Source of the DNA: Erythrophleum ivorense
Lineage: Eukaryota; Streptophyta; Magnoliopsida; Fabales; Fabaceae
Length of the DNA: 64,000 nt
Direction of reading: 5' to 3'
Assembly (NCBI GenBank): GCA_026724425.1
Contig: JAIUCV010000023.1
Location: 5,647,958 to 5,711,957, forward strand
Position numbers and translations under genes: made by a program
Shown: positions 1-12,234 of the stretch, in pieces
Layout of the letters: each line of letters opens with the position of its first letter
Numbering within the stretch: the stretch's first letter is position 1
Notes under the pieces: generated by a model
Database searches by the model: none
What the model was told of the DNA's origin: nothing
Seen by the model: the letters and a program-made list of their open reading frames with translations, nothing else

Positions 1-2081
1 AGAGGAAGGAGAGTGAGTAGGATTCTAGAGAGAGAATCCCTAGTTTCTTACATGAGTAGTAGGGGTTTGCTTCGATGAAGAATCCTTTTAGCTTTGTGAG
101 TACTTATTTGAGTTATGAGAGAATAATCCCATGCTCTTTGTTGTGCTTAGGCTCAAAGGAAGCAACTCCATCTAGTTGTGAGTGTGAAATCAAGAAGGGA
201 AAAGAGGAATTGAAAGGGAAGGCTTGTGTTAGCCGATAAGGTAGCTCTCTACTCTTTCTTGTTACATTCTTGGATGTGTAATAGTCATTGTATGCTTGTG
301 TATGTGCTTGTATGATGAGATATGCCATTGATGTTGCTTTGATGCATTGGTACCAATATGCTTATGATATGAATTGTGGAAATTGCTCGGGTGAGGTGGT
401 GCTGAAAGTCCCTTGAGACGGGTGAGGTGGAGCCAAAAGTCCCTAAACCAAGGGTGAGGCCAATCCAAAAGTCCCAAAGCTTGGGTGAGGCTAGACCGAA
501 AGTCCCTAGAGCCTATTCTTGGCATGGATATGATATCATGGCATGAAACACATATGTTGTGTCATTATGACTTGATTGCATGCTTTGACTGGTTTATATA
601 TCTTGATTGCTTCTTGAATGAGTATGAGCTATTGAGATTCCCTAAATCTTACCCCCTTCCCTCTCCTATCTTAACATCCAGGTGGAGCTCAAGAGCCTAA
701 GAGTGGAGGCCATGAGGTATAGAAGGTATTGTTTTGCCACTTTTGCACACTTACACCTAGGTTGATGTATAGGAAGACCAAGTACTTTTGTATAGATATC
801 ATTTTTGAGTTGTAAATATGTAAGCACATGTAACCATATGTATAAGTGATGTATGAACGGTGTAAAGAGCCAAGGTAATAGAAACGTGATATTTGGCCCT
901 TTGGTGGCTTATATGAAATAGTGCAAATTGTCCCGTAGCATAGCGAGTTTGAGTTGCGTATTGACTTGGATCACTTGAGTAATTCATTTATGCTATGTTT
1001 GTACTTTCAAACTTGCCCAAAAGATGCTAGAGCATGTGGGAGGTCATTTGGACCCATTATGAACCATTGTGGGTGCCAAAATTGCTAATTTTGTGAGCTC
1101 TGTCAAAATGTGTCCAGATGAGCTCTTCTTGATATGAAATTTGGCATGCCTCTAGATTCTATTGAGAGCTTCTTGAGAAGCTAAAGTGGGTAATATTTGG
1201 AGGTCTAAGGAATATTTGGTGAATTGTTGAAGTTTGGAAATTTTAATGGTTTGGTCATGGTACTGTGCATCAAGTCCAAAAATGAATCAATGTCATTCAT
1301 AGACCAAATCGTGTCCAATTGTCATGAAATTTTATGAGCATAAACTAATATCTACAGTGATCTATACCAACTGGAAGCACCTCAATTGGAGGTCTGTAGA
1401 GAGAGAAACGACTTTATGAAGTTTTGTATCAGCATCAGGGAAGCTTTCCGACCTTCGTTACTGTTCCATCCGTTTTCGAGGTCCAAGAGCTCTTGAACTG
1501 ATCTGGACTTATTTTTTTCCTCTAGTTAACATCTATAGATTTCCAAATTGGTATATTTTGCCCAGATTGGATTCTTGTGGAATTAATTACGAATTTTCAA
1601 AGTTCATGACAGTAAACTGCACCAGTAACAGGGACAGCCAGACATCTGTGTCTTTTTCGATGTCAAATATGGTCGAAACGCTGAGGTTGTGGTTGGAAGT
1701 TATTTTTATATGAAGTTAACATCTGAAGCTTTCTAGAGAGCTATGATTTTCTTGATTTCCATTTTTCTATAATTAGTTATGATTTTCCAAAGTTAGAGCC
1801 AAAAATCTGACTTTTGGGCTCATTTGAGAAATTGCATTTTCTTGGTTTTTGGCTTCATACCCGTGGTTTATGAGTTTTTTGACGCTATGTACAAGTCTTA
1901 TAAATGGTAATTGAGTAGAGGATGTGAATGATGGGTTCACGGGACCCACGGGGCAAAATATGACCAGTTAAACCCCAACTTTAAGTAGTAAAATACTATG
2001 GTTTTGGTTATTTTTCTGGGAAATCATATGGAATCAAGCCTAGAGGAAGATGAATTGGAGTTAAGATATTATGGTATTACA
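1..2081 (+). mobile_element. 3' part of a long non-coding LTR (3.7-kb LTR family), cut by the window edge
   Basis: This stretch is collinear with the distal parts of the LTRs at 6533-10271 and 21200-24923. It has the same GTAGCTCTCT donor-like site (at 241), the same 31-bp minisatellite, the same GTGG acceptor-like site (intron-like span 241-681), and the same closing blocks that mention a short AATTAGTTATGATTTTC segment. It ends in GGTATTACA at 2081, the TTACA terminus of the family. No primer-binding site follows, so it is a 3' or solo LTR rather than a 5' LTR. No protein is encoded. The 5' half and any left target-site duplication lie outside the window. Confidence 0.85.
390..515 (+). repeat. 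31-bp minisatellite inside the LTR
   Basis: Four units begin with GTGAGG at 391, 422, 454 and 485 (spacing 31-32 bp) and carry AAAGTCCC about 17 bp later. Related blocks sit at the same place in the other LTRs, for example 8461-8640, 14030-14170 (minus), 28770-28925 (minus) and 41890-42050 (minus). The array lies inside the intron-like span. Confidence 0.85.
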
Positions 2082-2739
2082 TAATCTATGGAAGTCACAT
2101 TCTCAGCTAGCTACCCAAGTAAATTCAAGCTTTCATAGAGGAAATGGATAGAGGAAAATGAATGGAAGAAGCCATCATTCTCGAGCTTAATGGAAGAGGA
2201 ATATTCACATCTCTGGAGCATGCTCGTGCTTTCCTTTTGCTCTCTACCCCAGCCTCCTTCTTTTGTTCTATGTTTTTTCCTTTTTCCAAAAGCCCCTTCT
2301 TCGTGTGCTAGACCCCACCAAAAACTCAATACTTCTCCTATCCTTCACGTGCTTTGCCCATGGCCTTCTCACGTGTTTCTTAATCCCCAAGCTTCCCTCA
2401 TAATTCAGTTGGGCATATAAAAAATATATAAATATTAGTAATTTATTTTATATCTACCTATCCATGTATAAAAATTATCTATAAGCATAAATAAAGTCTC
2501 TCATTCATGTCACCTCATTGTGTAGGTATCATAACTTGACTCGTTGTTTCATATCGATCATTTGGTTTGATATATACTTAGCCATAGAGCATTTAATCTA
2601 ATACATATTATAACAATAAAGTTAAATAAGAGTAACAAGTAAGAGTATGACTTACCTTTGAAAAATAAGAGAAAATGAGGGAGAAAATAAGAAAAGAAGA
2701 GTACAAAAGAAATATGAATATGAAGATTGAAAATAAATG
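2082..2739. other. Unassigned flank between the LTR and a tandem repeat
   Basis: 2082-2420 is moderately GC-rich and holds overlapping short reading frames on both strands, none with a recognisable family. 2421-2739 is AT-rich. It may be the outer part of the CACTA element or older host DNA. I see no motif that decides. Confidence 0.4.
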
Positions 2740-3125
2740 AAGAAGATATAGAATATATATATAATATATAAAAATCAAAATTTATTTTTTCCAAATATCT
2801 TCATGTGAAGATGTCTTTTATCTTTATCTTCTAAATGAATATATATATATATATGTCATTTATCATCTGAACCTTTCATGTGAAAGGTGAAGGACAAACG
2901 CACTTTAGAATATTGAAGTTACCCTTTTGAATGGTGAAGGACAAGAAGAAGATATACAATATATACATATGTAATATAAAAAATCAAAAATTTATTTTTT
3001 TCAAACATCTTCACATAAAGATATCTTTTATCTTTATTTTTTTAAATAAAAATTGTCATCTATCATCTAAACTATTCAAGTGAAGGGTTCACGTGAGGAT
3101 ACCCTTCAGGTGAAGAGTGTCCTTC
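2740..3125. repeat. Two ~200-bp tandem units with nested short inverted repeats
   Basis: A unit starting AGAAGATATA near 2740 recurs near 2948 with the same order of blocks: an AATATATA run, an AAATTTATTTTTT block, ATCTTCA then AGATRTCTTTTATC, a TCATCT block and TTCA.GTGAAGG. Short dyads such as CTTCATGTGAAG (2800-2811) lie inside. Its position beyond the 3' end of the transposase pseudogene would suit a CACTA subterminal repeat, but that is inference. Confidence 0.65.
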
Positions 3126-3784
3126 ATAAATATTTTTTAATTTATATTATATTTATAAAATTATAATTTATATATAGTTATATAAATATCAAAATATATA
3201 TTTAAAATATATAATTAATTAAAAATTTGTAAATATTAATAAGTTATTTTGTACTTTATTAATATTATATTATTAAACATATATATATATGGGTATAATA
3301 ATTTATTTAATTTTATTTAATTTATGCATATTATAAAAATGTTTTAAAATAAATTAACACAAAATAATATCTTGAAAAATTAAATAAATCAATGATACCT
3401 AAATTTATTATTTTAACATAATTTTTTACCTTTATTGATGACATATATTTTATTATTTTTATTTAATAATTTTTTGTGAATAATATAAATTAAAAAAAAT
3501 TAAGAAAAAAAATAAAACTAGTAAAGTAATTTAAAAATCATTTATTATAAAATTCATAATATATTAATATTAATGAAAATATTTTGTATCTTATAGTATA
3601 AAACTAAAAAAGGCTCAACTAAATTTAAAAGAAGAAAAAACTATATTTATACAATATAAAATTATATTTATAAAATTTCATTAAATATAATATATATACA
3701 TATATTTATACAATTTCATTAATAAACAATAAAATGATAAAAAATTATATCTATTGCATAATAATGTTAAAAATATTCAAATAA
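3126..3784. other. Very AT-rich stretch, probably CACTA 3' non-coding DNA
   Basis: Almost pure A/T sequence without usable reading frames. It lies directly downstream (minus strand) of the acidic C-terminal tail of the CACTA transposase pseudogene, so I infer it belongs to that element. Confidence 0.4.
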
Positions 3785-6532
3785 TTTAGTATTTAATAAA
3801 ATACCTTTCATTCAATGATTGTTCATCTTCTTTATCATTATCTTTATCGTGATCATTATTTTTTTCATCTTCATCTTCGTCTTTGTTAGTGGCTTCATCT
3901 TGCATATCAATCTAAATATTTACATCTTCAACTAATAAATCTATATGCAAATCTACCTCTTCTATTTCTCCTTACTCTAATAATGTACTAGATAATATCT
4001 TATTATCTACTATACTAACATATGCCTTATCATATTGATAAGCCAACTTTAAGGTATCACTATCATCCACCATACTCCTTACTCTAGTTTTGAGGACAAT
4101 CCACCAATTGAGTTTATCTCCACTTTTCTCAAGATATAATATATAATATACTTGGATAGTTTATTCTGCAAATACAAATGGATCAAATTTTCCATACCTC
4201 CTTGTATGTTTAATTTTAATAATTCTATGATCTTTGTGTATCTTCATCCTTCAATTTATAATTGGGTTAAACCAATCATAGTAAAATAGTACTAATTTTA
4301 TTTTAATATGTTCTCCTAGATATTGTAACTAGGTTAAACCACGTCTTTAAGAATGCTAAAATAGTCATTCACTCTATGTTTTCCTATTCCTTTCATGCAA
4401 ACTCTACTATTTATAGTCTTCTTTCCAATGCTCCAATTATTGGTACAAAACTTGTATCCATTTACAAAGTATCTTGGCCATGTTTACAACTTTCTAAAAG
4501 GTCCCTAAGCCAAATCTTTCAAATATATATTATCTCTAGATAATAGTTGATTGAGAACCTATTGGACACTATAAAATTATCATATAATGATGTAAGTAAA
4601 TAAATAAATAAATGTATACCCAAATAAATAAATAAATAAATAATGATATCACCACATACATAAGACTTAAATCACACAATATATTGCTGCTCACTATTGG
4701 CATTGATTTCCTTGAAGCTAATGTACGGATTTGCTCTTTTTAACTCTTGCTTGAAAGTCTTATAAGACAACATAAATATTAAGTCCAAACACAAACTGAA
4801 TAAGTTACGGTGACAAGTCTAAATCTTACTCGAGATAAGGCTTGACTTCATCACAATCTACTCCCATTTCTTTATCACTTAGATAACGAGATAAATACTT
4901 TCCAAGCAAATGTTCAACTTGAGAAAAACTTGATAAAGTTGGCTTACTTGACTTTGCTTTATCAACATAATCATTTCAACCAACTCTAGTTGGCACTGAA
5001 GTCACATATGACTCAAAATAGTATGAACAAAAATATGAGGCTTCTTGTGACAAATATGCCTCACAGAACCTTTAGTATGAGCTTTATTTTTAACTATACA
5101 TTTTAATTTGTTCAAAAACTTGCATAACTAAAATAGTCAATAAGTTAATAAATTGATATAAGATAAACTAATTAGAAATTATTAGAATACCATATAAGTA
5201 GCAATTATCTTTTAAAGGGATACATCCATCTATACTAAACAAGTCCATCAACTATAACTTTAAATGGTAAGTGGATTGGCAAGTATTCCATAGAATCAAA
5301 GAATCCTAGTGGAAATATTTTTTCCAATGTGTAAAGAATAATAGGAATGATCCATTCTATTTGCATTACATCATCAACCTTTAATGTCGTTGCATACAGT
5401 TTTTTAAAGAATTGACTTAACTCAGTTATAGGCTTCCATATTTGCTTAGGAAGTGTGCTAAATGTGATTGGCAATAAACATTCCAAAAAAAAAGTGATAA
5501 TCATGACTTTTAAGTCTAACTAACCTTCTTTCTTTTGAATCCACATATCTTGATAGATTTGAAGAATACCTATTAGGCATTTTCAATTCTTTTAACCACG
5601 AACAAATAGTCTTCTTTGATCTAACATGAACGTAAACTTAGTTTTTGGTTTCACCAGTTTTCCATTAGCTGTTTCTTGCAGCTCTAAGTCTCTTCACCTA
5701 TAATATTCTTTTAAATCCATCCTAGCTTTTATGTTGTATTTGGTTTTCCCTTTGACATCTCTAACAATATTAAATACATTGTCAAACGCATTTTTTTGCT
5801 ATGTGCATGAAATTAAATTATATTGAATCAACAAATGTTTCCAATATGAAAGTTCCCAAAATATACTCCATTTCATCCAATTATGACATTGCCTATAGCT
5901 TTTTAATCTAAAAACTCCTTGATTTACTATGTTAGGATGAATCTTCATATGTTGCTACAATTCTTCTCCATCCAATCTTAGGGGAGGGGGATCTTTTTCA
6001 GCTCTATTTTCTTAAGAGTATCTTTATTCCTCCTAAATACATAGTGTATAGGTAGAAATTATCATTGATAATTGAACCAAGAGTTTGTCCCCTCATATTT
6101 TAGGGTAATGACTTTTGAGCTATTCATACAATAAGAACAAGCTAATTTTTCAGTTGTACTCCACCTTAACAACATTCCATATGCTAGAAAGTCATTTATT
6201 GTCCACATTAATCCTACTCTCATATGAAAATTTTGCTTCTTTGAGACGTCATAAGTTGATACTCTTTCTTCTCATAATAATTTCAAGTCATCAATTAATG
6301 GTTGCAAGAATACATCAATCTTAAACTTAGGATTTTGTGGTCCATGAATGGTTGTTGTAAAAAGTAAGTAAAGAGTAGTCATACATAACTCAGGTGGAAG
6401 ACTGTACGGAGTAATTATCACATGCCAACATGAATATGGAAAAGTAGACTGGCTATATAGAGTGAATCTATCAGTGCAAAAATCTAGTTGAACATTTCAT
6501 GGTTTTATAGAAAAATTAGGATATATCCTATC
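3785..6532 (-). pseudogene. CACTA (En/Spm) TNP2-like transposase, C-terminal two thirds, decayed
   Basis: Read on the minus strand, conserved CACTA blocks appear in the right order, broken by stops and frameshifts. At about 6330-6105 comes the TNP2 core: a stretch like IDVFLQPLIDDL, then MWTINDFLAYGMLLRW and a Cys pair (ACSYC). At 5590-5230 comes a DUF4218-like domain with WKPITELSQFFKKL and FFDSMEYLPIHLP. Near 5080-4980 is the CEAYLSQEASYFCSYYFE block. At about 4440-4040 is a DUF4216-like domain with VNGYKFCTNN, NDYFSILKDVV and HTRRYGKFDPFVFA. The tail, ending near 3785, is rich in Asp and Glu, as usual for the family. The TNP2 transposase cuts and joins element ends in the nucleus; this copy cannot be functional. 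A solo LTR at 6533-10271 separates it from its N-terminal part. Confidence 0.88.
4596..4642. repeat. AAAT microsatellite
   Basis: Two adjacent runs of TAAA/AAAT units separated by GTATACCC. Confidence 0.9.
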
Positions 6533-9500
6533 TGTAACATCCAGTCCTCTATAAATGAAAGAAAATATGAGAAACATAACGTATGATTTCTCCGTCAACG
6601 AACAAAATTCACCAGATACAAAAGGAAGTCCCCCGAAATGAGATAGTTGAAGTCCCAAAAAATTTGGGAAGTATTCTAGACTCCTAAAAATGAGAATCCC
6701 AGGCTCAGACAGAAAGAAAAATTGAGCTAGAATGAAGAAACAATTTCTTATGAAAAACTTACGAAATGTAATGGCATTTTTGTAGTTTTGAGCAAATTTT
6801 GAAATTCACACAGGAAGGCTTTTTAAATGAAATTTTTGAGTTCTCCAGGGTTCTCAGAGGCCCTAAAAATCATAGAAAGCTCCGGGATAGCTAAAGCCCC
6901 TCCGGTAGACGTTTTCCAACGTTAGTGTACCCAAACTTTGACAGATTCGTTTGGGAAGGTTTTAGCTCCGATTTGAGTGATTCCAAAGGTATTTTACTAA
7001 ATTGGGAATCTAAATTTCATAATGAAAAATACATTTCTCAAAAAAGAGCTAAAACGAAGGAGAAACAAAAATACCAAGAATGTAGGGCAAAATAGAAATT
7101 TTTGAAAAGTGTAACTTCCTCCTACCTATATATATGATGCACCCTTCTTCTCCCTTCATTATGCTAGACCATGTTCTGCCCAAAACTAGAGGAAAACCCT
7201 AGGGGATGAGGCACACAAGAGGAGGAAGAAAAGGAGGAGAAATTCAAGGTTGAAAGGTGTGGATTTTCATGGGTTTTCACGCTATTTCTCTTCCAAACCT
7301 CTTCTCCTTCATTCTCTTTTATTTTTTATGATTATAATGAAGTATATGAATCTGTTTTAGAGGAGAAATTGAGGAAAAAAATTCGGATTTGAAGAGAGGA
7401 GCTCAAAGAACACAAGATTCAAGTGAGAAAAAGTAAGAAAACAAGGTAATTTCTCTTCCTATGGTTGTCATCTTTGGTTCCCTTCTCCACCATTTCGCCC
7501 CACTTGAGAAAACCCTAGGAGGGGATCATTGTTAGGCAGAACCAAGCATAAATCTAAGGAAAAAGGGTGTGGAGATTAAAAATATGCAAAGAAAATTATC
7601 AAAAAATCATTAGATTTCAAGATGCAAATTCTAAGGTTCTGTGTGCACCTTCCAAAATCTGAGTTCATATGATAATTTCTAGGCCTAATTAAGAGTTTAA
7701 ATGAGCTCCTAAGATCCCTAAGAGGCTCCTCATATGTTTCTTCCCTTGAGAAAACAAAGCAAACTCCAAGGAGCTCTATTTCCTCCATAGCCTCGGTCAA
7801 GCAAGGATAGCATAGCTAGGGAGAGTTTTAAATTTTTTTCAAGCCCATTTTTGTATCATATATGATGAATGAAAATGAGGGGAGACATTGAAAAAAAATT
7901 TAGAACTTATAGAAAGTGAGTTAGTGCTTTATGTTCCATATTATGACCTAAAGAAGCAACATGTAGTTAGGGTCTTGGTTTTAATTGTGTGATGACTTCA
8001 AGAGGCTTAAAAAGAATCAAGAATCATATTTGAAAAGAAAGAATGGAGTCTAGAATTTATTTGGGGGGCGTTGCTTCATTAGGTGCAATTATAGAACCAT
8101 AATGAGGTTATAGATCAAGCTAGAGTTCAAGCAAGTGTGTGGCCTTAGAATTAATTCCATGAACCTAATTGGCTTCCATAAATTATTTTTAGACCAAGAG
8201 AAACCATTCCCACACTTTTGTGTGTGTGTGGCTGAAGCAAGGGAGGAAGATTCAAGAAGAAAAGTGTGTGATTGTGTACAAGGTAGCTCTCTCCACTTTC
8301 TCTCATACATGGATGTGTGTTTAGCTTGTCTTAGAATGTATGTATGTGTATTTTCAAGCCATGAAAAGTATGATAGCATGATTTCCTATGCCATGGTTTT
8401 ATGATGACACATTATGTTTTATATGATGTTTATGATGTGTGCTTGGGTTTGCTTGAGTGTGGAGAGATCAAGAACCCTTAGCCATGATGAGGATGAGCCA
8501 AGAACCCTTAAGATTAGTTGAAACAAAGCAAAAAGTCTCCCAAAAGCAAGATGGGCTCCCAAAAATATGGTTGAGTACAAGAATCTCTTAAAGAATAGGT
8601 GAGGCAAGTCCAATATCCACAAGAAATTGGGTGAGGCCAATCCACTTGCTTGACAAGCCTTTGTATGCTATGTATGACTTTCTTAAATGATGAAAATGCT
8701 TCTTGAATGTTTGCACATGTCAACATGACCATACATACATTTATGAGTCTTATTTGCATCCATTATGTATGATTGAATGGGAGATGAGTTATTAAAATTT
8801 TTTGAATCTCATTCTCTCTTTTCCAATGATTTGACATGCTAGGTGGACCAAGTGGACAAGGTAATGGAAGCCAACCATCTTGAAGAAAAGAATTTGACAA
8901 CCAAGTGTTTGAGTTTTGTCACTTTAAGGCCATATTTGTGTCAATTGTTGTAATCCAATGATGTATATGGTCTATGACCTCTTGGACATGTATAATTATG
9001 ATCATATGTAATGTATAAATGAATGGATATGATATGTGAACCCTAGAATGTAAATTGGGTATGTAATGCAAGGGAATGTTTCTTGAATGCTTGATGTGTA
9101 TGTGTATAATTGCATGTGGTATGGCCAAAATGAGAGGCATGGAGTTTGGGACCATTTGGGCAGCTCGCACAAGTCCTAAATGTGCTTTTAGACTTGCCCA
9201 AAAGGTGTCAAACCCTAAGAAAAGCTATTTGGTTACTTTGGTACCTTATATGGAGCCAAAATTGACCATAATGGAACCCTATGTCACTTTTTAGCCAAAT
9301 GAGTTCTTCTTGCTCTGAGATTTGGCATGCAATTAGAGCTTGTTATGAGATTTTTGGGAGGATAGAGAACATAATTTTTGAAGGTCTACAGAATATTTGA
9401 TGAATTTCCAAATTCAAAAAATTTTCTAGTTTTGGTCATGTCACTATTCATATTAGTTCGAAAATAAAATCTGTCACACAGGCCTCAAATAATGTCCAAT

Positions 9501-10271
9501 TGTCACAAAATTTTATACAGAGAAATTAGGCATTCCTAGTGACTTGTGCCAACTAGAATCATCTCATTTGGATGTCTAGAGAGGGAGATAAGAATTTTTG
9601 AAAATTCTGTCCAGTATCAGGGATTTCACTCGACCTTAGTTACTGTTCTATTAAATTTCGAGGTCTTGACATGACTGAGCCTGTCTAGAGTTATTTTTCC
9701 CCTCTAGTTGACATCCACAGATTTTGAAATTGGTATCATTTACATGGATTGGATTTTTTTAGAATTAATTGAACATTTTCAAAGTTTACTATAGAAATTT
9801 GGGACAACAGGAGATAGTTTGACCTCTGGACCTTTTTAGATGTCAAACGATCTCTGTGATGGATGTTATGATCTAGATATTTTTTTATTGTAATGTAGAC
9901 ATCTGTAGCTTTCCATAATGACCAAGAATACATGATTTTAATTTTTCTAGAATTAGTTATGATTTTCCAAAGTTTGGTCAGAAAGGAGCCAAATCTGGCT
10001 GAAAATGGATATGAATATTTCATGCTTACCTTCGTGATTCTTGAGGTGTAGGCCACTTTCAATGATGCAAATGAGTTTTATTCATGTAAATTAAATATGG
10101 GGATGTGATGTTTGAGCTCATATGGTCCACGTGACATCGAATGAAATTTTTATACGTGACGTAACGCTAAGAATTGCATTAAAACAATGCCATTTTCTGG
10201 CCTCTTGTATGAATTACTTGATGTGAGGCAAAGATATAGTATGAAATGAACTAGAAATATATGGTGTTACA
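6533..10271 (+). mobile_element. Solo LTR, 3739 bp, 3.7-kb LTR family
   Basis: Starts TGTAACATCC and ends GGTGTTACA, with terminal inverted TGTAACA/TGTTACA. It is flanked by a perfect 5-bp target-site duplication, ctatc (6528-6532 and 10272-10276). Removing the element and one ctatc restores continuous CACTA transposase-like sequence. There is no coding domain; the scattered short reading frames differ between family members. A TATA-like CCTATATATATG lies at 7126-7137. Donor-like AAG/GTAATTTC is at 7445/7446, and an intron-like span runs from 8283 (AAG/GTAGCTCTC) to 8842 (GCTAG/GTGG). A solo LTR arises when the two LTRs of an inserted element recombine and the body is lost. Confidence 0.93.
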
Positions 10272-11247
10272 CTATCAAAATGTTTTGATACTTCTCCATC
10301 AGATAGATAGCACTGTCCATTTTCACACTTTTTATTATTCCAATGCCATCGTATAAGCATAATAGATCTAATTGAAGCATAAAACCTTTTCCAATCTAGA
10401 AGTAATTAGTAAATAATGCATTCTTTTTACTAAAATCTCTTTTAAATTTTTTCTTCAACTAAGTTGACTAGTTTTATATTGAGGTGCTTTAGAAAATTTG
10501 CATATTTTCATATCTATATTATCTTTATAATACAATATACATCCATTAATACAAACATCAATCGTTTGTACAGGTAGACCAAGTTTTGATACTAGTTTCT
10601 TATTTTAGTACCAAATATCAAATACAATATTATTAGAAGAGCAACTATTTGTCATAAGACGTGCAAATTGATTAAAACTACAATGTGACGTATTAATATT
10701 AGCTTTAATATTGGACATTTCTATGTCGACAAACAGCTCAAACTAATTACTACATCCTGCCACACTAGTTGTTAATATGCATTTAATAAATCATAGAATT
10801 TTAGGACATCTACATTTAGAGATTCTTCAATATAACTAATATTGTCATTATAATCTATTTCATTAATGTTACTAGTATCAAAATTAGGACTAACTGCATC
10901 AAAGATTGGTTATTTATAGTTATTATTATAGTCTTCATTTACTAAACATGATGAGTTACATGTTTCAATGTTAATGTTATCTAAAGAGGGTTCATTCTCA
11001 TCGTGACATATTCAATACCAATGTCCAAGTTGAAATCCTTTTTTATAAAGATCAATTTTTACTTCATTAATTATAAGATATGCTATATTTTTATGTTTAG
11101 AATGAGGACATCTAATTTTTCCTCTTCGTGAACTTGGTCTTTTTTTATAAGTAAAACTAATAAACTCTTCTACTCCTTATAAATTCACCTTTTACGTCCA
11201 GGATTTAACCTATTATACATCTACCTTTGATTACTAAAAACTTTCAT
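10272..11247 (-). pseudogene. CACTA TNP2-like transposase, N-terminal part
   Basis: The minus-strand ATG at 11247 opens a decayed frame. After one stop it reads a transposase-associated (Transpos_assoc) domain at about 11225-10985: NRLNPGRKR, then EEFISFTYKKRP, the CPH...K motif, and KIDLYKKGFQLGHWYW. This domain usually precedes the TNP2 core. The segment then degenerates toward 10272, where the solo LTR interrupts it. The reading direction and block order continue into 6532-3785, so both pieces are one ancient gene. Many stops rule out function. Confidence 0.85.
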
Positions 11248-12234
11248 TTTATGTGATAATTAATTATTTAAATATTATTTCACAATTTTTATTAAAATAA
11301 TTTATCTTATAGCTATTACCAAATAAATAAAGTTTTCTTTATCACCTAAATTATTATCACCACCACAACTTTTATTTTTCACTTATAAATATGAACTAAT
11401 AATATTTCTTTACAACAAAGCAATTATTTATATTTAATAAAATAAATATTTCATACATATATTAATAAATGAATATATATACTTACCTTTCATTTTTTTA
11501 AGCAAATGAAGCTCCACAATTAGTAAAACTCACCAAAATAAATACCACTAGAATTCAAAGCAATGTAATAAAATCAAAGAAAAATTAGATCTGCGAAAAG
11601 AGTAAAATAAAGTAACTGAGATATAGAAGAAAAAATAAGTTAAATAAAAAATATTATATATATATATATAAAGAATGCACAATGGTTCTCTAATGATTAT
11701 CTAACGGTTATTTTTTTTAATGACTCTTTTAAAAAAACACACACATAAAAGGAAAAATATACATATAAACATGAACAACATTATTATTAGTATATAATAT
11801 ATAATTTATTATTCCAATATATTCTACTATATAATTTATAAACAATATATTATCATAATAATATTATATACTTTTTTTTCTTTTTTGATAACAAATAAGA
11901 TAAAAAAATAAATTCATTTTTAATTTATCCATATTTTTAATAAAAATTTTATGTTTTAAGATTATTTGTCTTTATTTATGTATTTATTATGTTATAATAT
12001 ACTAATAATTTAAATTAAAATAATATTTAAACTAAATTATTTTAAATAATAATATATATATACACCAAATAATATATATGTGTATATATATATATATATG
12101 CAACCACTTGTGAGAGCTAGTAGTGATATAATATATATATATATATATTATGTTTTTATATATAGCCATAGCAATCATAATGTTATCGTTATATAGATTT
12201 TAAATATATATAATGACAACAACATTGTTGTCAT
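11248..12234. other. AT-rich 5' flank of the CACTA transposase with TA microsatellites
   Basis: Holds TA runs near 11654-11670, 12086-12100 and 12129-12148, and an almost perfect dyad, ATGACAACAA-CA-TTGTTGTCAT, at 12213-12234 abutting the LARD. No gene is visible. I infer it is the CACTA 5' subterminal region, continued at 30803-31395 beyond the LARD. Confidence 0.5.

Noticed and set aside
390..515. CRISPR-like spacing of GTGAGG repeats
   Set aside because: Repeat units are short and degenerate and the spacers are related to each other. It is a minisatellite inside an LTR.
1..2081. Reading the first LTR as a 5' LTR of an element extending right
   Set aside because: No initiator tRNA-Met site or other plausible primer-binding site follows position 2081.
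2111..2420. Overlapping 72- and 76-codon frames after the first LTR
   Set aside because: Antisense to each other, no family resemblance, no splice or start context that favours one.
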